From: Clostridia bacterium
GTDB lineage: Bacteria; Bacillota; Clostridia; Oscillospirales; Acutalibacteraceae
Assembly: GCA_017409845.1 (NCBI GenBank)
Contig: JAFQRY010000016.1
Span: forward strand, 1 to 64,000
Direction: 5' to 3'
DNA length: 64,000 bases
Shown here: positions 9,476 to 18,483 of the stretch, piece after piece
How the letters are laid out: each line of letters begins with the position of its first letter
How positions within the stretch are numbered: position 1 is the stretch's first letter
Notes under the pieces: model-generated
Database searches by the model: none
The model's input: the letters and a program-made list of their open reading frames with translations, nothing else
What the model was told of the DNA's origin: nothing
Program-made: the position numbers and the translations under genes

Positions 9476-9613
9476 TTATGTTTTCATAGAGTTTGCTATA
9501 TGTTGTGCATTTTCTTTAAGAGGGAATTGAACACCAACTTCTCTTGCAGCTTACATCTTGAACTGGTCAAGAGCGGCTCTTGCCTGAGGAACAACTGAAT
9601 TATTCTTTGACAT
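9476..9613 (-). pseudogene. Alpha/beta-type spore protein remnant, copy 2, with a nonsense codon
   Basis: The frame begins MSKNNSVVPQARAALDQFKM, then has TAA at codon 21 where copy 1 has GAA, and continues AAREVGVQFPLKE... to a second stop at codon 46. The AAREVGV part matches normal SASPs better than copy 1. The conserved second half of the family is missing here as well. Both copies are therefore broken, by different lesions on top of a shared truncation. Confidence 0.65.
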
Positions 9614-9890
9614 TTCGTTTACACCCCTTCAAATTCAATTTGCGTTTGCCTTATTATTGTTGCAATCCATTCGGGGTTTATTAATGTTAATTTTTTGATT
9701 AATTTGAAAGTTTTTTGATTAAAGCTGCTGTACGATATCAACTTTCCCGGTAAGAGCAGTTTTTCCTTGCTGTTACTCAGTAAATTTCATATTTCCTTGA
9801 TTGTTTTGATTTGCAGATATGAAAATTGTGAGATTGTTGTATTTATATTTTTCTTGTGATAAAATTTTAATCAGAAAGACGGGTGATGTT

Positions 9891-10820
9891 ATGCAATCTC
9901 TGATTTCAAAAATATTTATGTCAACCTTGCGTTTGATTTTTCATTCGCCGTTATCCGACAGTTCAAAGCTGTCCGACAATGCGGCAAAACTGACGAAGGA
10001 TAAAAATTCAAAATATAAGCCCTCAAAAAACTTTATACACTCAAAACACACAACAGACGGTGTGAAATATGAAAAGCTCATAAACCGTAATTGCAAAACA
10101 GAGAAAATCATACTGATGATTCACGGCGGCGGATTCAAAATCGAACTGAATGATTTTTACCGCAGGCTTGCCGAAAAATACAGCAATATGTTCTGCGGTG
10201 CAACGGTTATAAATGTTGATTACGGCAGATTCCCAGAACATAAGCTTCCGTCACAGATGCACGATGTTGTAAAAGTTTATCTTCATTTGCTCGATGAAGG
10301 TATTAGTAATTTAGACATTGTTTTCATCGGTGACAGCGCAGGTGCAACTCTTGCAATGACATCATCTTTGTGGCTTCGTGATAACGGTTACCCGATGCCG
10401 AATCACATTGTATGCTTTTCTCTGTGGGCGGATGCAACATCAAGCGGTGATTCAAGAATTACTAACGCATACACAGACCCGTTTTACGGAATAGCAAAAC
10501 ACAAAAAGATTGAAGATAATCTTCACCTGCTCAGAAGAATATCGAAGTATGTTCTTAACGTTGACAGAACCGACCCGTATATTTCACCCTTGTTCGGCAG
10601 TTTTGAAAATTTCCCGAAAGTTACTCTGATATGCGGCACCGCAGAGCTTGATGAAAGCGATAACGACAGAGTTTATGAAAAACTGAAAACCGTTGGCATT
10701 GATGCCGAGCTACATAAATTTGAGGGAATGTGCCATTGCTTCCAACTGTTTTCGTTTTTACCCGAAAGCAAAACCGCATACCAAATTGTTAAAAGAAGAA
10801 TATCGGAGGAACAGCAATGA
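9891..10820 (+). CDS. Alpha/beta hydrolase, HSL-type esterase
   Basis: A 309-residue alpha/beta-fold hydrolase of the hormone-sensitive-lipase group. HGGG (78-81) is the oxyanion-hole motif and GDSAG puts the nucleophile at Ser149. Asp254 or Asp257 (GTAELDESD) and His282 (GMCHCF) complete the triad. The start at 9891 follows GGGTGATGTT; an earlier in-frame ATG at 9819 would add 24 residues with no ribosome site. It is the first of three overlapping or abutting genes with a kinase-fold protein and an AraC regulator. The substrate is unknown, probably a small acyl ester. Confidence 0.8.
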   Translation: MQSLISKIFMSTLRLIFHSPLSDSSKLSDNAAKLTKDKNSKYKPSKNFIHSKHTTDGVKYEKLINRNCKTEKIILMIHGGGFKIELNDFYRRLAEKYSNMFCGATVINVDYGRFPEHKLPSQMHDVVKVYLHLLDEGISNLDIVFIGDSAGATLAMTSSLWLRDNGYPMPNHIVCFSLWADATSSGDSRITNAYTDPFYGIAKHKKIEDNLHLLRRISKYVLNVDRTDPYISPLFGSFENFPKVTLICGTAELDESDNDRVYEKLKTVGIDAELHKFEGMCHCFQLFSFLPESKTAYQIVKRRISEEQQ

Positions 10821-11758
10821 AAATTCTCGATAACAGTAACAAACATATATTGCCGATAATACCTGAACTTGTTTCTGAAAAACTCGACAAGAAAGTTTCG
10901 GATATTAAATTTATCGGCGGAGGCAGTTACGGAAGAGTTTATAAAACAATCCTTTCAAACGGAGAAACAATCGCTGTCAAAGCATACAGAATTCAGGGCT
11001 CACAGTACGAAGAGGCTCAGCAGCTCAACATCCTCTCTGCAAACACAAGTGTAGAAATGCCGAAGGTTATTTTTACTTATGAAGATGAAAAAACGGCAAT
11101 TTTAGCTATGACCTTTGTTGATGGACAAAATGTATTAAATCCGTTGTTCTTGTTAAAAACTAAGAGTCAGAAACAGAAATTTGCTGACGATGTTGTTTCG
11201 GGCATGCTTGAATGGCACAGCGTTACAAATGACAAATTCGGTGATTTATCAAATCCCCAATATGATACATGGCTTGAATATTACAAAAAAGAAAAGCAGG
11301 AGCCATGGCTTGCAGGTTTGAAAGAATTGAGCAAAAAAGGAAAGTTCAGCAAGAGAAATTTGAAGCTTCTCTGTGAAGCAACTGAAATTTTTAACAATCT
11401 TCCTGAAGAAAACTCATCTCCCGTTCTCATTCACAGCGACCTCAACATAATGAACATAATGGCTGATCCCAAAACATTACAACTCACAGCCTTCATTGAC
11501 CCTTGCACTTGCATGTGGGCAGACAGAGAATATGATTTGTTCCAGCTTCGCAATATGTGGGGAGATGCTTACGGTCTGTATGAAAAATACAAACAGAAAT
11601 ATAAACTATCCGAATATGCGGATTTCAGAGTTGCATATTACGGTGCAATGAATGAAGCACATTGCCGTTTAGGTGGCGGTCTGATTATGCCGCTTTGGGA
11701 AGTTTTATGCAATAATCGTCTGAAAAAAGAAATGAAAAAGCTGAAAGAAAAGATGTGA
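10817..11758 (+). CDS. Aminoglycoside-phosphotransferase-fold (APH) kinase-like protein
   Basis: A 313-residue protein kinase-like small-molecule kinase. The glycine loop GGGSYGRVYK is at 34-43, the ATP lysine is Lys55 (IAVKAYR), the catalytic loop is HSDLNIMN (Asp208), and the metal-binding Asp228 lies in FIDPC. Members phosphorylate aminoglycosides, choline, fructosamines and other small molecules; nothing here fixes the substrate. The start overlaps the hydrolase stop by 4 bases (ATGA). Co-transcription with an esterase and an AraC regulator suggests modification of a sensed compound, which is inference. Confidence 0.75.
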   Translation: MKILDNSNKHILPIIPELVSEKLDKKVSDIKFIGGGSYGRVYKTILSNGETIAVKAYRIQGSQYEEAQQLNILSANTSVEMPKVIFTYEDEKTAILAMTFVDGQNVLNPLFLLKTKSQKQKFADDVVSGMLEWHSVTNDKFGDLSNPQYDTWLEYYKKEKQEPWLAGLKELSKKGKFSKRNLKLLCEATEIFNNLPEENSSPVLIHSDLNIMNIMADPKTLQLTAFIDPCTCMWADREYDLFQLRNMWGDAYGLYEKYKQKYKLSEYADFRVAYYGAMNEAHCRLGGGLIMPLWEVLCNNRLKKEMKKLKEKM

Positions 11759-11762
11759 TTCA

Positions 11763-12488
11763 ATGAACATAGGCGAACTCGTAACCGTCAAGACGATAGA
11801 GAAAAACACTCTTGAAAAACACACGCCCTATAGTGCGGAAATCCGTTTGTTTTCCTGCGTTCAGCAGGGTGATATTGATTCGCTTATGATGCAAATCAAA
11901 AATCTTGATTCTCTTATTGTTATGGGTAAAATGTCTGACAATGAGTTGATGCAGCATAAATATATGGCTGTCAGTGCGGTCACTCTCGCAACCCGATATG
12001 CAATACAAGGCGGACTCAACGAAAGCAAAGCTTATGAGTTTTCAGACAGAGTGATTAAAACGATTGATTCGCTGACGGACAAAAATGAAATATTTATGTG
12101 CCTCGGTATTGAAATATTAAAACTGACGCAGGATGTAAAAAAGAATAAGAAGCAGCCTGAGTTTTCTCCGCATATACGAAACTGCATCAGATATATAAAC
12201 GAAAACCTATGTGAAAAAATAAGTGTTTCTGCTGTTGCAGAGCATTGCGGAATTTCCGCCGATTATCTGTCGCAGATTTTCAAAAGAGAAATCGGAGAAA
12301 ACCTCAGCTCATATATATTGAAACAAAAACTTGAAAAAGCTAAAAGCTTACTTCTTAACGGAGTATCATCAAAAGAAATATGCATCGAAGTCGGCTTTTC
12401 ATCGCAGGCATATTTTGTAACGGTGTTTAAAAGATTTTATAACATGACGCCATCGGAATATATTAAAATAACCAGAAACAATGCATAA
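11763..12488 (+). CDS. AraC-family transcriptional regulator
   Basis: A 241-residue protein whose last 100 or so residues hold the double helix-turn-helix of AraC regulators (ISVSAVAEHCGISADYLSQI and EVGFSSQAYFVTVFKRFY, with MTPSEY at the end). The N-terminal 130 residues are mostly helical and are not a recognisable cupin domain, so the ligand is unknown. It starts 4 bases after the kinase-like gene and closes the operon, so it probably regulates that operon or itself. Confidence 0.85.
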   Translation: MNIGELVTVKTIEKNTLEKHTPYSAEIRLFSCVQQGDIDSLMMQIKNLDSLIVMGKMSDNELMQHKYMAVSAVTLATRYAIQGGLNESKAYEFSDRVIKTIDSLTDKNEIFMCLGIEILKLTQDVKKNKKQPEFSPHIRNCIRYINENLCEKISVSAVAEHCGISADYLSQIFKREIGENLSSYILKQKLEKAKSLLLNGVSSKEICIEVGFSSQAYFVTVFKRFYNMTPSEYIKITRNNA

Positions 12489-12499
12489 AGATTTCAACT

Positions 12500-12523
12500 G
12501 TTCTCTTTATGAGAGAACTTTTT
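12500..12523 (+). terminator. Terminator of the hydrolase-kinase-AraC operon
   Basis: GTTCTCT (12500-12506) pairs with AGAGAAC (12512-12518) and is followed by five T. Confidence 0.75.
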
Positions 12524-12594
12524 CATTCAACAACTGTAAATTATCCAAAAAATCGACACAAAACAGACAGCTTTTAACCTTCAGGCAAAAATCA

Positions 12595-12626
12595 GGGTTC
12601 TGCAGGATGAACTGCAGAACCCTTTT
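12595..12626. terminator. Convergent terminator between AraC and sbcC
   Basis: A perfect 11-bp stem GGGTTCTGCAG / CTGCAGAACCC with TTTT on the plus strand and TGATTTTTG on the minus strand. It can serve both the rightward operon and sbcDC. Confidence 0.75.
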
Positions 12627-12677
12627 ATTGCTTTTATGCGGTCTGTGTTTTTTTACATTCCCTGCTTGCTTCTGATT

Positions 12678-15443
12678 TTATACAGAAATTTCGATTTTGC
12701 TTCCGCCTGCTTTTTCTTTGGTGATGATAACCTGCTTATCAATCTTTTCTTTGAGGTCGGCAACGTGGGAGATGATGCCCACAAGGCGGTTGCCGTCGCT
12801 CAAATCTGCAAGGGCACGGAATGCCTGCGAGAGGGATTCGGGATCGAGTGATCCGAAACCTTCGTCAACAAACATTGTGTCAAGCTTTATGCCGCCTGCT
12901 GATGACTGAATTTCATCGGAAAGACCGAGTGCAAGAGAAAGAGATGCTTTGAAAGATTCGCCGCCCGAAAGGGTTTTGACGCTTCTTTCAGTTCCGTTGT
13001 AGTGATCGATAACCGAAAGGTCAAGACCGCTCTGGCTGCGGTTGTTATCGGCGGTTTCGCTTCGTTTCAGCTCATACTGACCGCCCGACATCTTCATAAA
13101 TCTTGTGTTCGCACGGGCAATGATGCGGTCAAAATAAGTCATCTGAATATAGGTTTCGAGCATAATTTTTTCTTTGCCCGAAATATTGCCGTTGGCAGTA
13201 TTATTCAGAGCGTTGAGGCTGATTTTTCTCTTTTCAATCTCCGACAATTCACCGGATTTTTTGTTGATATTATCAAGACATTTTGTGTTTGCATCAATGC
13301 GGATTCCGATTTTTCTCTGCACAGCCGTAAGACTGATTTTTTCTTCGGTGAGTGCGGATTTTTTCTGTTCGGCAGCACCAATATCAATCGCATCGGACTC
13401 GGAAAGCTGCTTTTTAAGCTGCTTGATTTTTGCATCAAGACCGACAATTTCTTTTTCTGATTCAGCATAGTTCTTCTCTGCATCTTCAAAAGCTTTCTGC
13501 ATTGCTGAAAGTGTGTTTTCAAGAAACTTTTTCTTTGCAACTGCATCAGCTTTGCCCTCAAATTTAAGTGTTTCCGAAAGAGATTTGCATTGCTTTTCGA
13601 TTTCGGTGCATGATGCTGTAAACGCGGAAATATTCTGTCTGCATTCAGCGATTACCGCTTCCGCTTTTCTGATTCTTTCTTCCGCTTTGGGAATCATTTC
13701 ATCAAGCTCTGCTTTGCGTTTTGCGTTCTTTTCTTCAACGCTGATTTTTTCGTTGATTACTTTGAGATTTACGGCGATTTCCGCAATGATATTCTTCGCG
13801 GTTGCCTGTGCAGCTCCCGATTCACAGCTATTCAGAAGGTCTGAAATAAGCTTCCGGAGTTCTTCTGTCTGTGAGTCAACCTGACCCTTGATTTCGCCCG
13901 ACCTGCGGCTCAGCTCTGCAGCATATTCACCAGCTTTATCAGCTTCGTTTTTCAGTTTATTGACATCCGATTCGGTGGGTGCTGTTACGGATTTTTCAGC
14001 AAGGCAAGGATGATTTGTTGAACCGCAGACGGGGCAAGGTGCACCCTCTGCCAAATCCTCTGCAAGGATACCTGCCTGCTCGTTGAGAAACGCACGGTAA
14101 TTCATTTCATAAAGATTTTTTGCGGATTCTGCTTTGTCTGTTGCGGCAAGATATGCCTTTTTTGCCTGCTCATATCTTTCGGTCAGAGCATCAAAAGCAG
14201 ATAATTTTTTAACAAGATTTTCAAGGGCAGCTTTGCGGTTTTCCGACTGTTCTTTTTCACGGAGGAGCTTTTCTCTGTTCGCACCTGCATTTTCGAGAGT
14301 TTTCTGCTCCTCTTTCATTTTTGCGATATCTTCCGAAATCTTCTTTTCGGCATCAAGATAATTTGCAAGATTCTTGTTGCTTTCGTCAAGCTGCTTTGTG
14401 AGCTTCTGAAGCTCGGATTTCTTCGCTTCAAGCTCGTCATATTTCGGAATCTCGGCATCAATAACGCTGATTTCTTTTATGAGCTTTTCGTGTTCGGGTT
14501 TCTTTGCTTTTTCGGCTTCAAGAGCCTTTTTGATTTCTTCAAAAGAAACGGTTAATTCTGCGTGCGTTTTTTTCGATTTTTCAAGCTCTGACTGTGCTTT
14601 TGAGTATTCCTCCGCCTTTGCAAGAACAGCGGTCACTTCTTCAAGAGTTTTTTCAATTTCACTTATCTTTTCAGATGTTACTGATTCGGATTTTTTATCA
14701 TTTTCAAGGATTTTTGAGATTAATTCAACAACATCCTCAACAATCATTTCTCCGTTTCTTGCCTTTGTTGCTTCGATATTCAGAACATCATTTTCATCGC
14801 ACTGAATATCCGATATATACTGCTTCACGCTGCTCTGTGCGGCTTCGTATTCGTTTCTGACGGCGGAATATTCGTTCTTGATTTTATCCTGAAGAATTCG
14901 GTAATAATCCGTCTTGAATATCTTTCTGAATATTTCCTGACGCTCTTTTGTGTCGGCAACAAGCAGCTTTCTGAAATCACCCTGCGCAATCATTGCAATC
15001 TGCGAAAACTGGTTGCGGTCAACGCCCATAATTTCAACAATCGCCGTGTTGACATCCTTAATTTTGCCGATAACTCTGCCGTCGGGATAATAAAGCTCAG
15101 CTTCGGCTTTCTGAACGGTTACGCCGTCACCCTTCTTTGCTTTTCTTTCATATTCGGGGTTTCTTTTGACGGTATATTCCTTGCCGTCATAGGCAAAAAC
15201 AAGCTCAACTTCCGTGGGCGTGTCAAGTTCGGCATATTTTGAACGGAGCATTGAGGAATCCCTTAAATCACCGCTTGCTTCGCCGTAAAGCGCATAGGCA
15301 ATCGCATCAAAAATCGTTGTTTTGCCGGCACCCGTGTCGCCCGTGATGAGGTAAAGTCCGTTTGTGCCGAGCTTTTCAAATTCAACTTCCGTTCTGCCTG
15401 CATAAGGTCCGAAAGCGGACATAACAAGTTTTATCGGTCTCAT
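12678..15443 (-). CDS. sbcC: Exonuclease subunit SbcC
   Basis: The 921-residue ATPase subunit of the SbcCD (Mre11-Rad50 type) nuclease that opens DNA hairpins and blocked ends. Walker A GDTGAGKTT lies near residue 35 after the family start MRPIKLVMSAFGPY. Long coiled coils surround the zinc hook CPVCG (about 470). The signature LSGGESFKASLSLALGL and Walker B MFVDEGFGSLD lie near the C-terminus. I chose the ATG at 15443 because it overlaps the sbcD stop (ATGA) and has GGAGGGCG upstream; an ATG five codons earlier lies within that site. Confidence 0.95.
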   Translation of the reverse strand: MRPIKLVMSAFGPYAGRTEVEFEKLGTNGLYLITGDTGAGKTTIFDAIAYALYGEASGDLRDSSMLRSKYAELDTPTEVELVFAYDGKEYTVKRNPEYERKAKKGDGVTVQKAEAELYYPDGRVIGKIKDVNTAIVEIMGVDRNQFSQIAMIAQGDFRKLLVADTKERQEIFRKIFKTDYYRILQDKIKNEYSAVRNEYEAAQSSVKQYISDIQCDENDVLNIEATKARNGEMIVEDVVELISKILENDKKSESVTSEKISEIEKTLEEVTAVLAKAEEYSKAQSELEKSKKTHAELTVSFEEIKKALEAEKAKKPEHEKLIKEISVIDAEIPKYDELEAKKSELQKLTKQLDESNKNLANYLDAEKKISEDIAKMKEEQKTLENAGANREKLLREKEQSENRKAALENLVKKLSAFDALTERYEQAKKAYLAATDKAESAKNLYEMNYRAFLNEQAGILAEDLAEGAPCPVCGSTNHPCLAEKSVTAPTESDVNKLKNEADKAGEYAAELSRRSGEIKGQVDSQTEELRKLISDLLNSCESGAAQATAKNIIAEIAVNLKVINEKISVEEKNAKRKAELDEMIPKAEERIRKAEAVIAECRQNISAFTASCTEIEKQCKSLSETLKFEGKADAVAKKKFLENTLSAMQKAFEDAEKNYAESEKEIVGLDAKIKQLKKQLSESDAIDIGAAEQKKSALTEEKISLTAVQRKIGIRIDANTKCLDNINKKSGELSEIEKRKISLNALNNTANGNISGKEKIMLETYIQMTYFDRIIARANTRFMKMSGGQYELKRSETADNNRSQSGLDLSVIDHYNGTERSVKTLSGGESFKASLSLALGLSDEIQSSAGGIKLDTMFVDEGFGSLDPESLSQAFRALADLSDGNRLVGIISHVADLKEKIDKQVIITKEKAGGSKIEISV

Positions 15444-16576
15444 TTTTCGCCCTCCCATATGCTTTCAATAAGCGATTTCATAAATTCCGACTGTCCGTCT
15501 GTCATCGGCTGATTATTCTGCTTTTCATAGAATTCAGCAAACAAATCAAGTGGCGATCTCTGCTCGATATTCTCAATAATATCAAGCTTTGCAGAGCTTC
15601 GTGTGCGTTTATTATCATAGTCCAGCTTCATTAGATTGGGATAGATAACACGCAGCTTGCCGATAGCATCGGGAATATCCTCTTCATCGGTGAGGGTGAT
15701 GTGCATATAGTCATCCGTGTTGGTATTTATATAGTTATCTTTGAGGGTAATCTCGGCATATGTACCCTTGATTTCACGCATATCACGCTTGGGGTCGAGA
15801 GCGATTGTGCGGATTTCAAGGCTGCCCTTTTCGCCCATTTCAACAACGGTTACGGATTTTTTGTGCTTTGCTTCAGAGAATGAATATTTCAGCGGAGTGC
15901 CGCAATATCTGACTCTTTCGCTGCCGATATTCTGCGGACCGTGAATGTGACCGAGTGCCACATAATCAAAGCTGTCAAACACACTTGCATCAACGTTATC
16001 CGAGCCACCTACAGAGATTTCTTCCGATTCGCATTTCTCCGCACCCGTCACAAACTGATGGGTAACGATAACATTGCGTTCATCGGCATTGACATTCATA
16101 TTCTCAACCGCAACACGGATTGCATCGGTGTAACTTTCAATCTGAGCATCCTCAAAGAATCTGCGGACATTCGCAGGCTTCACAAACGGAAGCATAAAGA
16201 AATTGACCTTGCCGAATTCATCGTCAAGGCTGATTGCTTCAACTTTTCCGTTATACACAGGTGACATATGCACGCCGCTGATATTCATAAGTCTGCCGCC
16301 GAAAGCCATTCTCTCGGCTGAATCGTGATTGCCGCTGATAACGAAAACCTGCAGATTTCTTTTTGCGAGTCTGCAAAGGAAATCGTCAAAAAGCTGCACC
16401 GCTTCTGCAGAGGGAACGGATTTATCGTAAACATCACCTGCGATGATAACGGCATCGGGCTTTTCATCATCAATTATGTTGATAATTTTAGTGAGAATAT
16501 ACTCCTGATCTTCAAGCATTGAGAATTCATTGACTCGCTTGCCGATATGCAGGTCTGATAAATGCAGAAATTTCAT
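15440..16576 (-). CDS. sbcD: Exonuclease subunit SbcD
   Basis: The 378-residue metallophosphoesterase nuclease subunit. Motifs HLSDLHIGK (5-13), GDVYDK, GNHD and a later GHIHGPQ provide the dinuclear metal ligands. It is the first gene of the sbcDC operon, with GGAGGT before the ATG and a sigma-A promoter just upstream. Confidence 0.95.
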   Translation of the reverse strand: MKFLHLSDLHIGKRVNEFSMLEDQEYILTKIINIIDDEKPDAVIIAGDVYDKSVPSAEAVQLFDDFLCRLAKRNLQVFVISGNHDSAERMAFGGRLMNISGVHMSPVYNGKVEAISLDDEFGKVNFFMLPFVKPANVRRFFEDAQIESYTDAIRVAVENMNVNADERNVIVTHQFVTGAEKCESEEISVGGSDNVDASVFDSFDYVALGHIHGPQNIGSERVRYCGTPLKYSFSEAKHKKSVTVVEMGEKGSLEIRTIALDPKRDMREIKGTYAEITLKDNYINTNTDDYMHITLTDEEDIPDAIGKLRVIYPNLMKLDYDNKRTRSSAKLDIIENIEQRSPLDLFAEFYEKQNNQPMTDGQSEFMKSLIESIWEGEK

Positions 16577-16604
16577 TTTGTACCTCCGAAATTTTTATGC
16601 TTTT

Positions 16605-16633
16605 ATTTTAGCATAGCTTATGTATTGTTTCAA
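16605..16633 (-). promoter_or_regulatory. Sigma-A promoter of sbcDC
   Basis: On the minus strand TTGAAA (16633-16628), 17-bp spacer, TAAAAT (16610-16605), about 30 bases before sbcD. No LexA box is visible. Confidence 0.7.
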
Positions 16634-16671
16634 CCCAAGTTCCTGGACGTGGCTGTCTGCTGAAATATTGA

Positions 16672-16737
16672 TCACAATCCTTTGGTCCACGCTTTGTAAA
16701 AAGCCGATAAACCCAACAATAATATAAATAACCACAT
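16672..16737 (-). CDS. Possible 21-residue membrane micropeptide
   Basis: Read leftwards, an ATG at 16737 preceded by GAGAGGTG opens MWLFILLLGLSAFYKAWTKG plus one residue, then TGA. It is one hydrophobic helix with a positive tail, typical of small membrane proteins. It lies 12 bases downstream of the HIRAN gene in the same direction, so it could be the last gene of that operon. Nothing but the ribosome site and composition supports it. Confidence 0.35.
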   Translation of the reverse strand: MWLFILLLGLSAFYKAWTKGL

Positions 16738-16749
16738 ATTCCGCACCTC

Positions 16750-17136
16750 TCAAAATCCGATTTTTGCTTTGGTTTTGGGTTTGCTGTTTCCCGCATCCTT
16801 TTCCTTGACGGGCGGTGTATCGTCATCACCCTCAACCTGTTCGGGTGAAAGCACAAGAGCAATAACACTCGAATGAGTGATAAACATTGTCTGTGCATAA
16901 GCATAATCGTCAATTTTATCATAGAGTCTGCCTGCACTGACCGTACCCGCAAAAACGGTGTTTGCACTGTTGGCAACATAACCGATTGTGTCAATCATCG
17001 GCAATTCCGCACGAATTGCCTCTTCGTCATATTCGTTGTCATCTTCCTTGACAATTCTGAAAATCTTACCGACCCTGAACGGCTTCATGCCGTAATAATT
17101 TCTCACGCCCGTGATTGTTACAAATGTGTTTTCCAT
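16750..17136 (-). CDS. HIRAN-domain protein
   Basis: A 128-residue protein. The first 90 residues resemble a HIRAN domain (VTITGVRNYYGMKPFRVG, then DEEAIRAELP and TIGYVANSANTV), a fold that binds single-stranded or damaged DNA ends and often accompanies helicases or nucleases. The C-terminal 30 residues are charged and low-complexity. It follows the Ada-like gene by 12 bases, with AAGGAGGA before the ATG. The free-standing form is common in clostridia and its role there is unknown. Confidence 0.7.
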   Translation of the reverse strand: MENTFVTITGVRNYYGMKPFRVGKIFRIVKEDDNEYDEEAIRAELPMIDTIGYVANSANTVFAGTVSAGRLYDKIDDYAYAQTMFITHSSVIALVLSPEQVEGDDDTPPVKEKDAGNSKPKTKAKIGF

Positions 17137-17148
17137 AAAAATTCCTCC

Positions 17149-17715
17149 TTATACAGCTCTGCTCATCTGCAGACGGTCTATCAGATAAAGCACGTTGCTG
17201 ACCGACTGTCTTTTTGCCTGAGCCGCAAGCTTCTTTTGCATGTTTTTATATCTTTTAGTGCCCTTTGATACTTTTTGATTCGAGCCGTCATGCCTTGCTA
17301 TGTAATGAATATAATCCACAAGCTCATATTCCGTGACCCTCTGATTATGATACCCTTCTATTCTGCTGCAACGGTCACTGTCCCTTGTCTGAGTGTTTTT
17401 ATGATAAAGCTCTGTTCTCTGACTGTGCTCAGCCTGAACGATTTTCCACTCTCCCCTGCCCGTTGTTATTTCAAGCGAATTATTGCTCTGCGAAATAATA
17501 TAGTTATATCTTTTGCAATATTTGTCGATCCGCTCCTTCTCTTCGGCAAAGCGTCCGGCTACAGTAAAGCAGTGGCGGCACGGTCTGTAGCCTTTTTTCA
17601 ACGCTTCTTTAAGACCGTAAAAATGACCGAATTGCTTTTTTGTTGAGTTTGTAATATACCGACAATCGCTCAGATGAATGATTTTTTGACTGCTGCAGAT
17701 ATTGTAAAAATACAT
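17149..17715 (-). CDS. Protein with an Ada-like zinc-binding N-terminal segment
   Basis: A 188-residue protein. The N-terminus has a Cys/His pattern (IHLSDCRYI, then KKGYRPCRHCF) like the metal-binding segment of Ada methyltransferases and related micro-nuclease proteins. The rest is basic, with many Arg, Lys and Tyr, which suits nucleic-acid binding. The start at 17715 follows GAGGTG; an upstream in-frame start at 17769 lacks a site. It is co-directional with the HIRAN gene 12 bases downstream. Function not assigned. Confidence 0.6.
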   Translation of the reverse strand: MYFYNICSSQKIIHLSDCRYITNSTKKQFGHFYGLKEALKKGYRPCRHCFTVAGRFAEEKERIDKYCKRYNYIISQSNNSLEITTGRGEWKIVQAEHSQRTELYHKNTQTRDSDRCSRIEGYHNQRVTEYELVDYIHYIARHDGSNQKVSKGTKRYKNMQKKLAAQAKRQSVSNVLYLIDRLQMSRAV

Positions 17716-17794
17716 TTTTTGCACCTCTTTCGTTGTTGTGACTACATTATCGCACACAATCAGTCCCATAAAACGGACTTTTAAACAGCAAAAA

Positions 17795-17812
17795 AGCCGC
17801 CTGAAGGCGGCT
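17795..17812 (-). terminator. Terminator after the YgjV-like gene
   Basis: On the minus strand AGCCGCCT-tc-AGGCGGCT followed by T6. It lies between the YgjV-like gene and the Ada-like gene, so the latter must have its own promoter. Confidence 0.75.
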
Positions 17813-17906
17813 ACAGCATAAAAACAAATGCGGAAAGGCAGATTGCAAAACTGAATTCCGCAGGATTCGATGCATTCATCATTTAAAAATAGAAAGTAAG
17901 ACCCGT

Positions 17907-18434
17907 TTATTGTATTTCCTTACGGGTCTTATCGGTATTTCTGTATCTGAAAAGTGCAATCAGGGATGAAATGATTCCCGCAAGCTGTGCAAAAACGGCG
18001 GTTGAGCCCAGTACCGCGTGATAAACCGTCCAGAGCGAAAGATTCACAAGAAGCATAAGCCTGATATTCTGCTCCTTCTTCTGGAACACCGCCAGCATAT
18101 AAAACACCGCCGCAACGGTTGAAAGCAGATCAAGCGGGATTTTATATCCAAGCAAGCCTCCTGCCGCATAAAGAATGAGAAAAATAATTTTTTCTGCATT
18201 GCCCGCCTCGGTCTTTTTATATTCATGCCATATTGAAACAAAAAGCTGAAAAACGGCAACACAGCATACCACCACGCCGGAATTGAAGCCGTCAAGCAAA
18301 AGGATGTTTGCGGCAGAAAAGGCATTGACAAGCACAGACACAATAAGCATCTGCTTTTTCTTTTTCAGCTGGAGAGTCAGAATTACTCCCAGAGTTACAA
18401 GTATTCCCAGAAACTGAGCTATATAAAATTTCAT
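17907..18434 (-). CDS. YgjV-type inner membrane protein
   Basis: A 175-residue integral membrane protein with about six hydrophobic helices covering most of its length (IAQFLGILVTLGVILTLQL first, VFAQLAGIISSLIALFRY last). Size and pattern match the YgjV family. No biochemical function is established for the family. Confidence 0.7.
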   Translation of the reverse strand: MKFYIAQFLGILVTLGVILTLQLKKKKQMLIVSVLVNAFSAANILLLDGFNSGVVVCCVAVFQLFVSIWHEYKKTEAGNAEKIIFLILYAAGGLLGYKIPLDLLSTVAAVFYMLAVFQKKEQNIRLMLLVNLSLWTVYHAVLGSTAVFAQLAGIISSLIALFRYRNTDKTRKEIQ

Positions 18435-18483
18435 ATTATCTCCTGATTATTGCAAAGCAACGATATTGTTGCATATTCCTCAG

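Larger units (their letters stand above)
9425..9700 (-). repeat. Dispersed duplication, copy 2
   Basis: Second copy of the block at 361-640, in the same orientation. The upstream non-coding part is almost base-identical, whereas the coding 3' half has diverged. Confidence 0.8.

Noticed and set aside
16608..16994. 128-codon frame over the HIRAN gene and sbcD promoter
   Set aside because: It is a different frame of the HIRAN gene and crosses the promoter of sbcDC.
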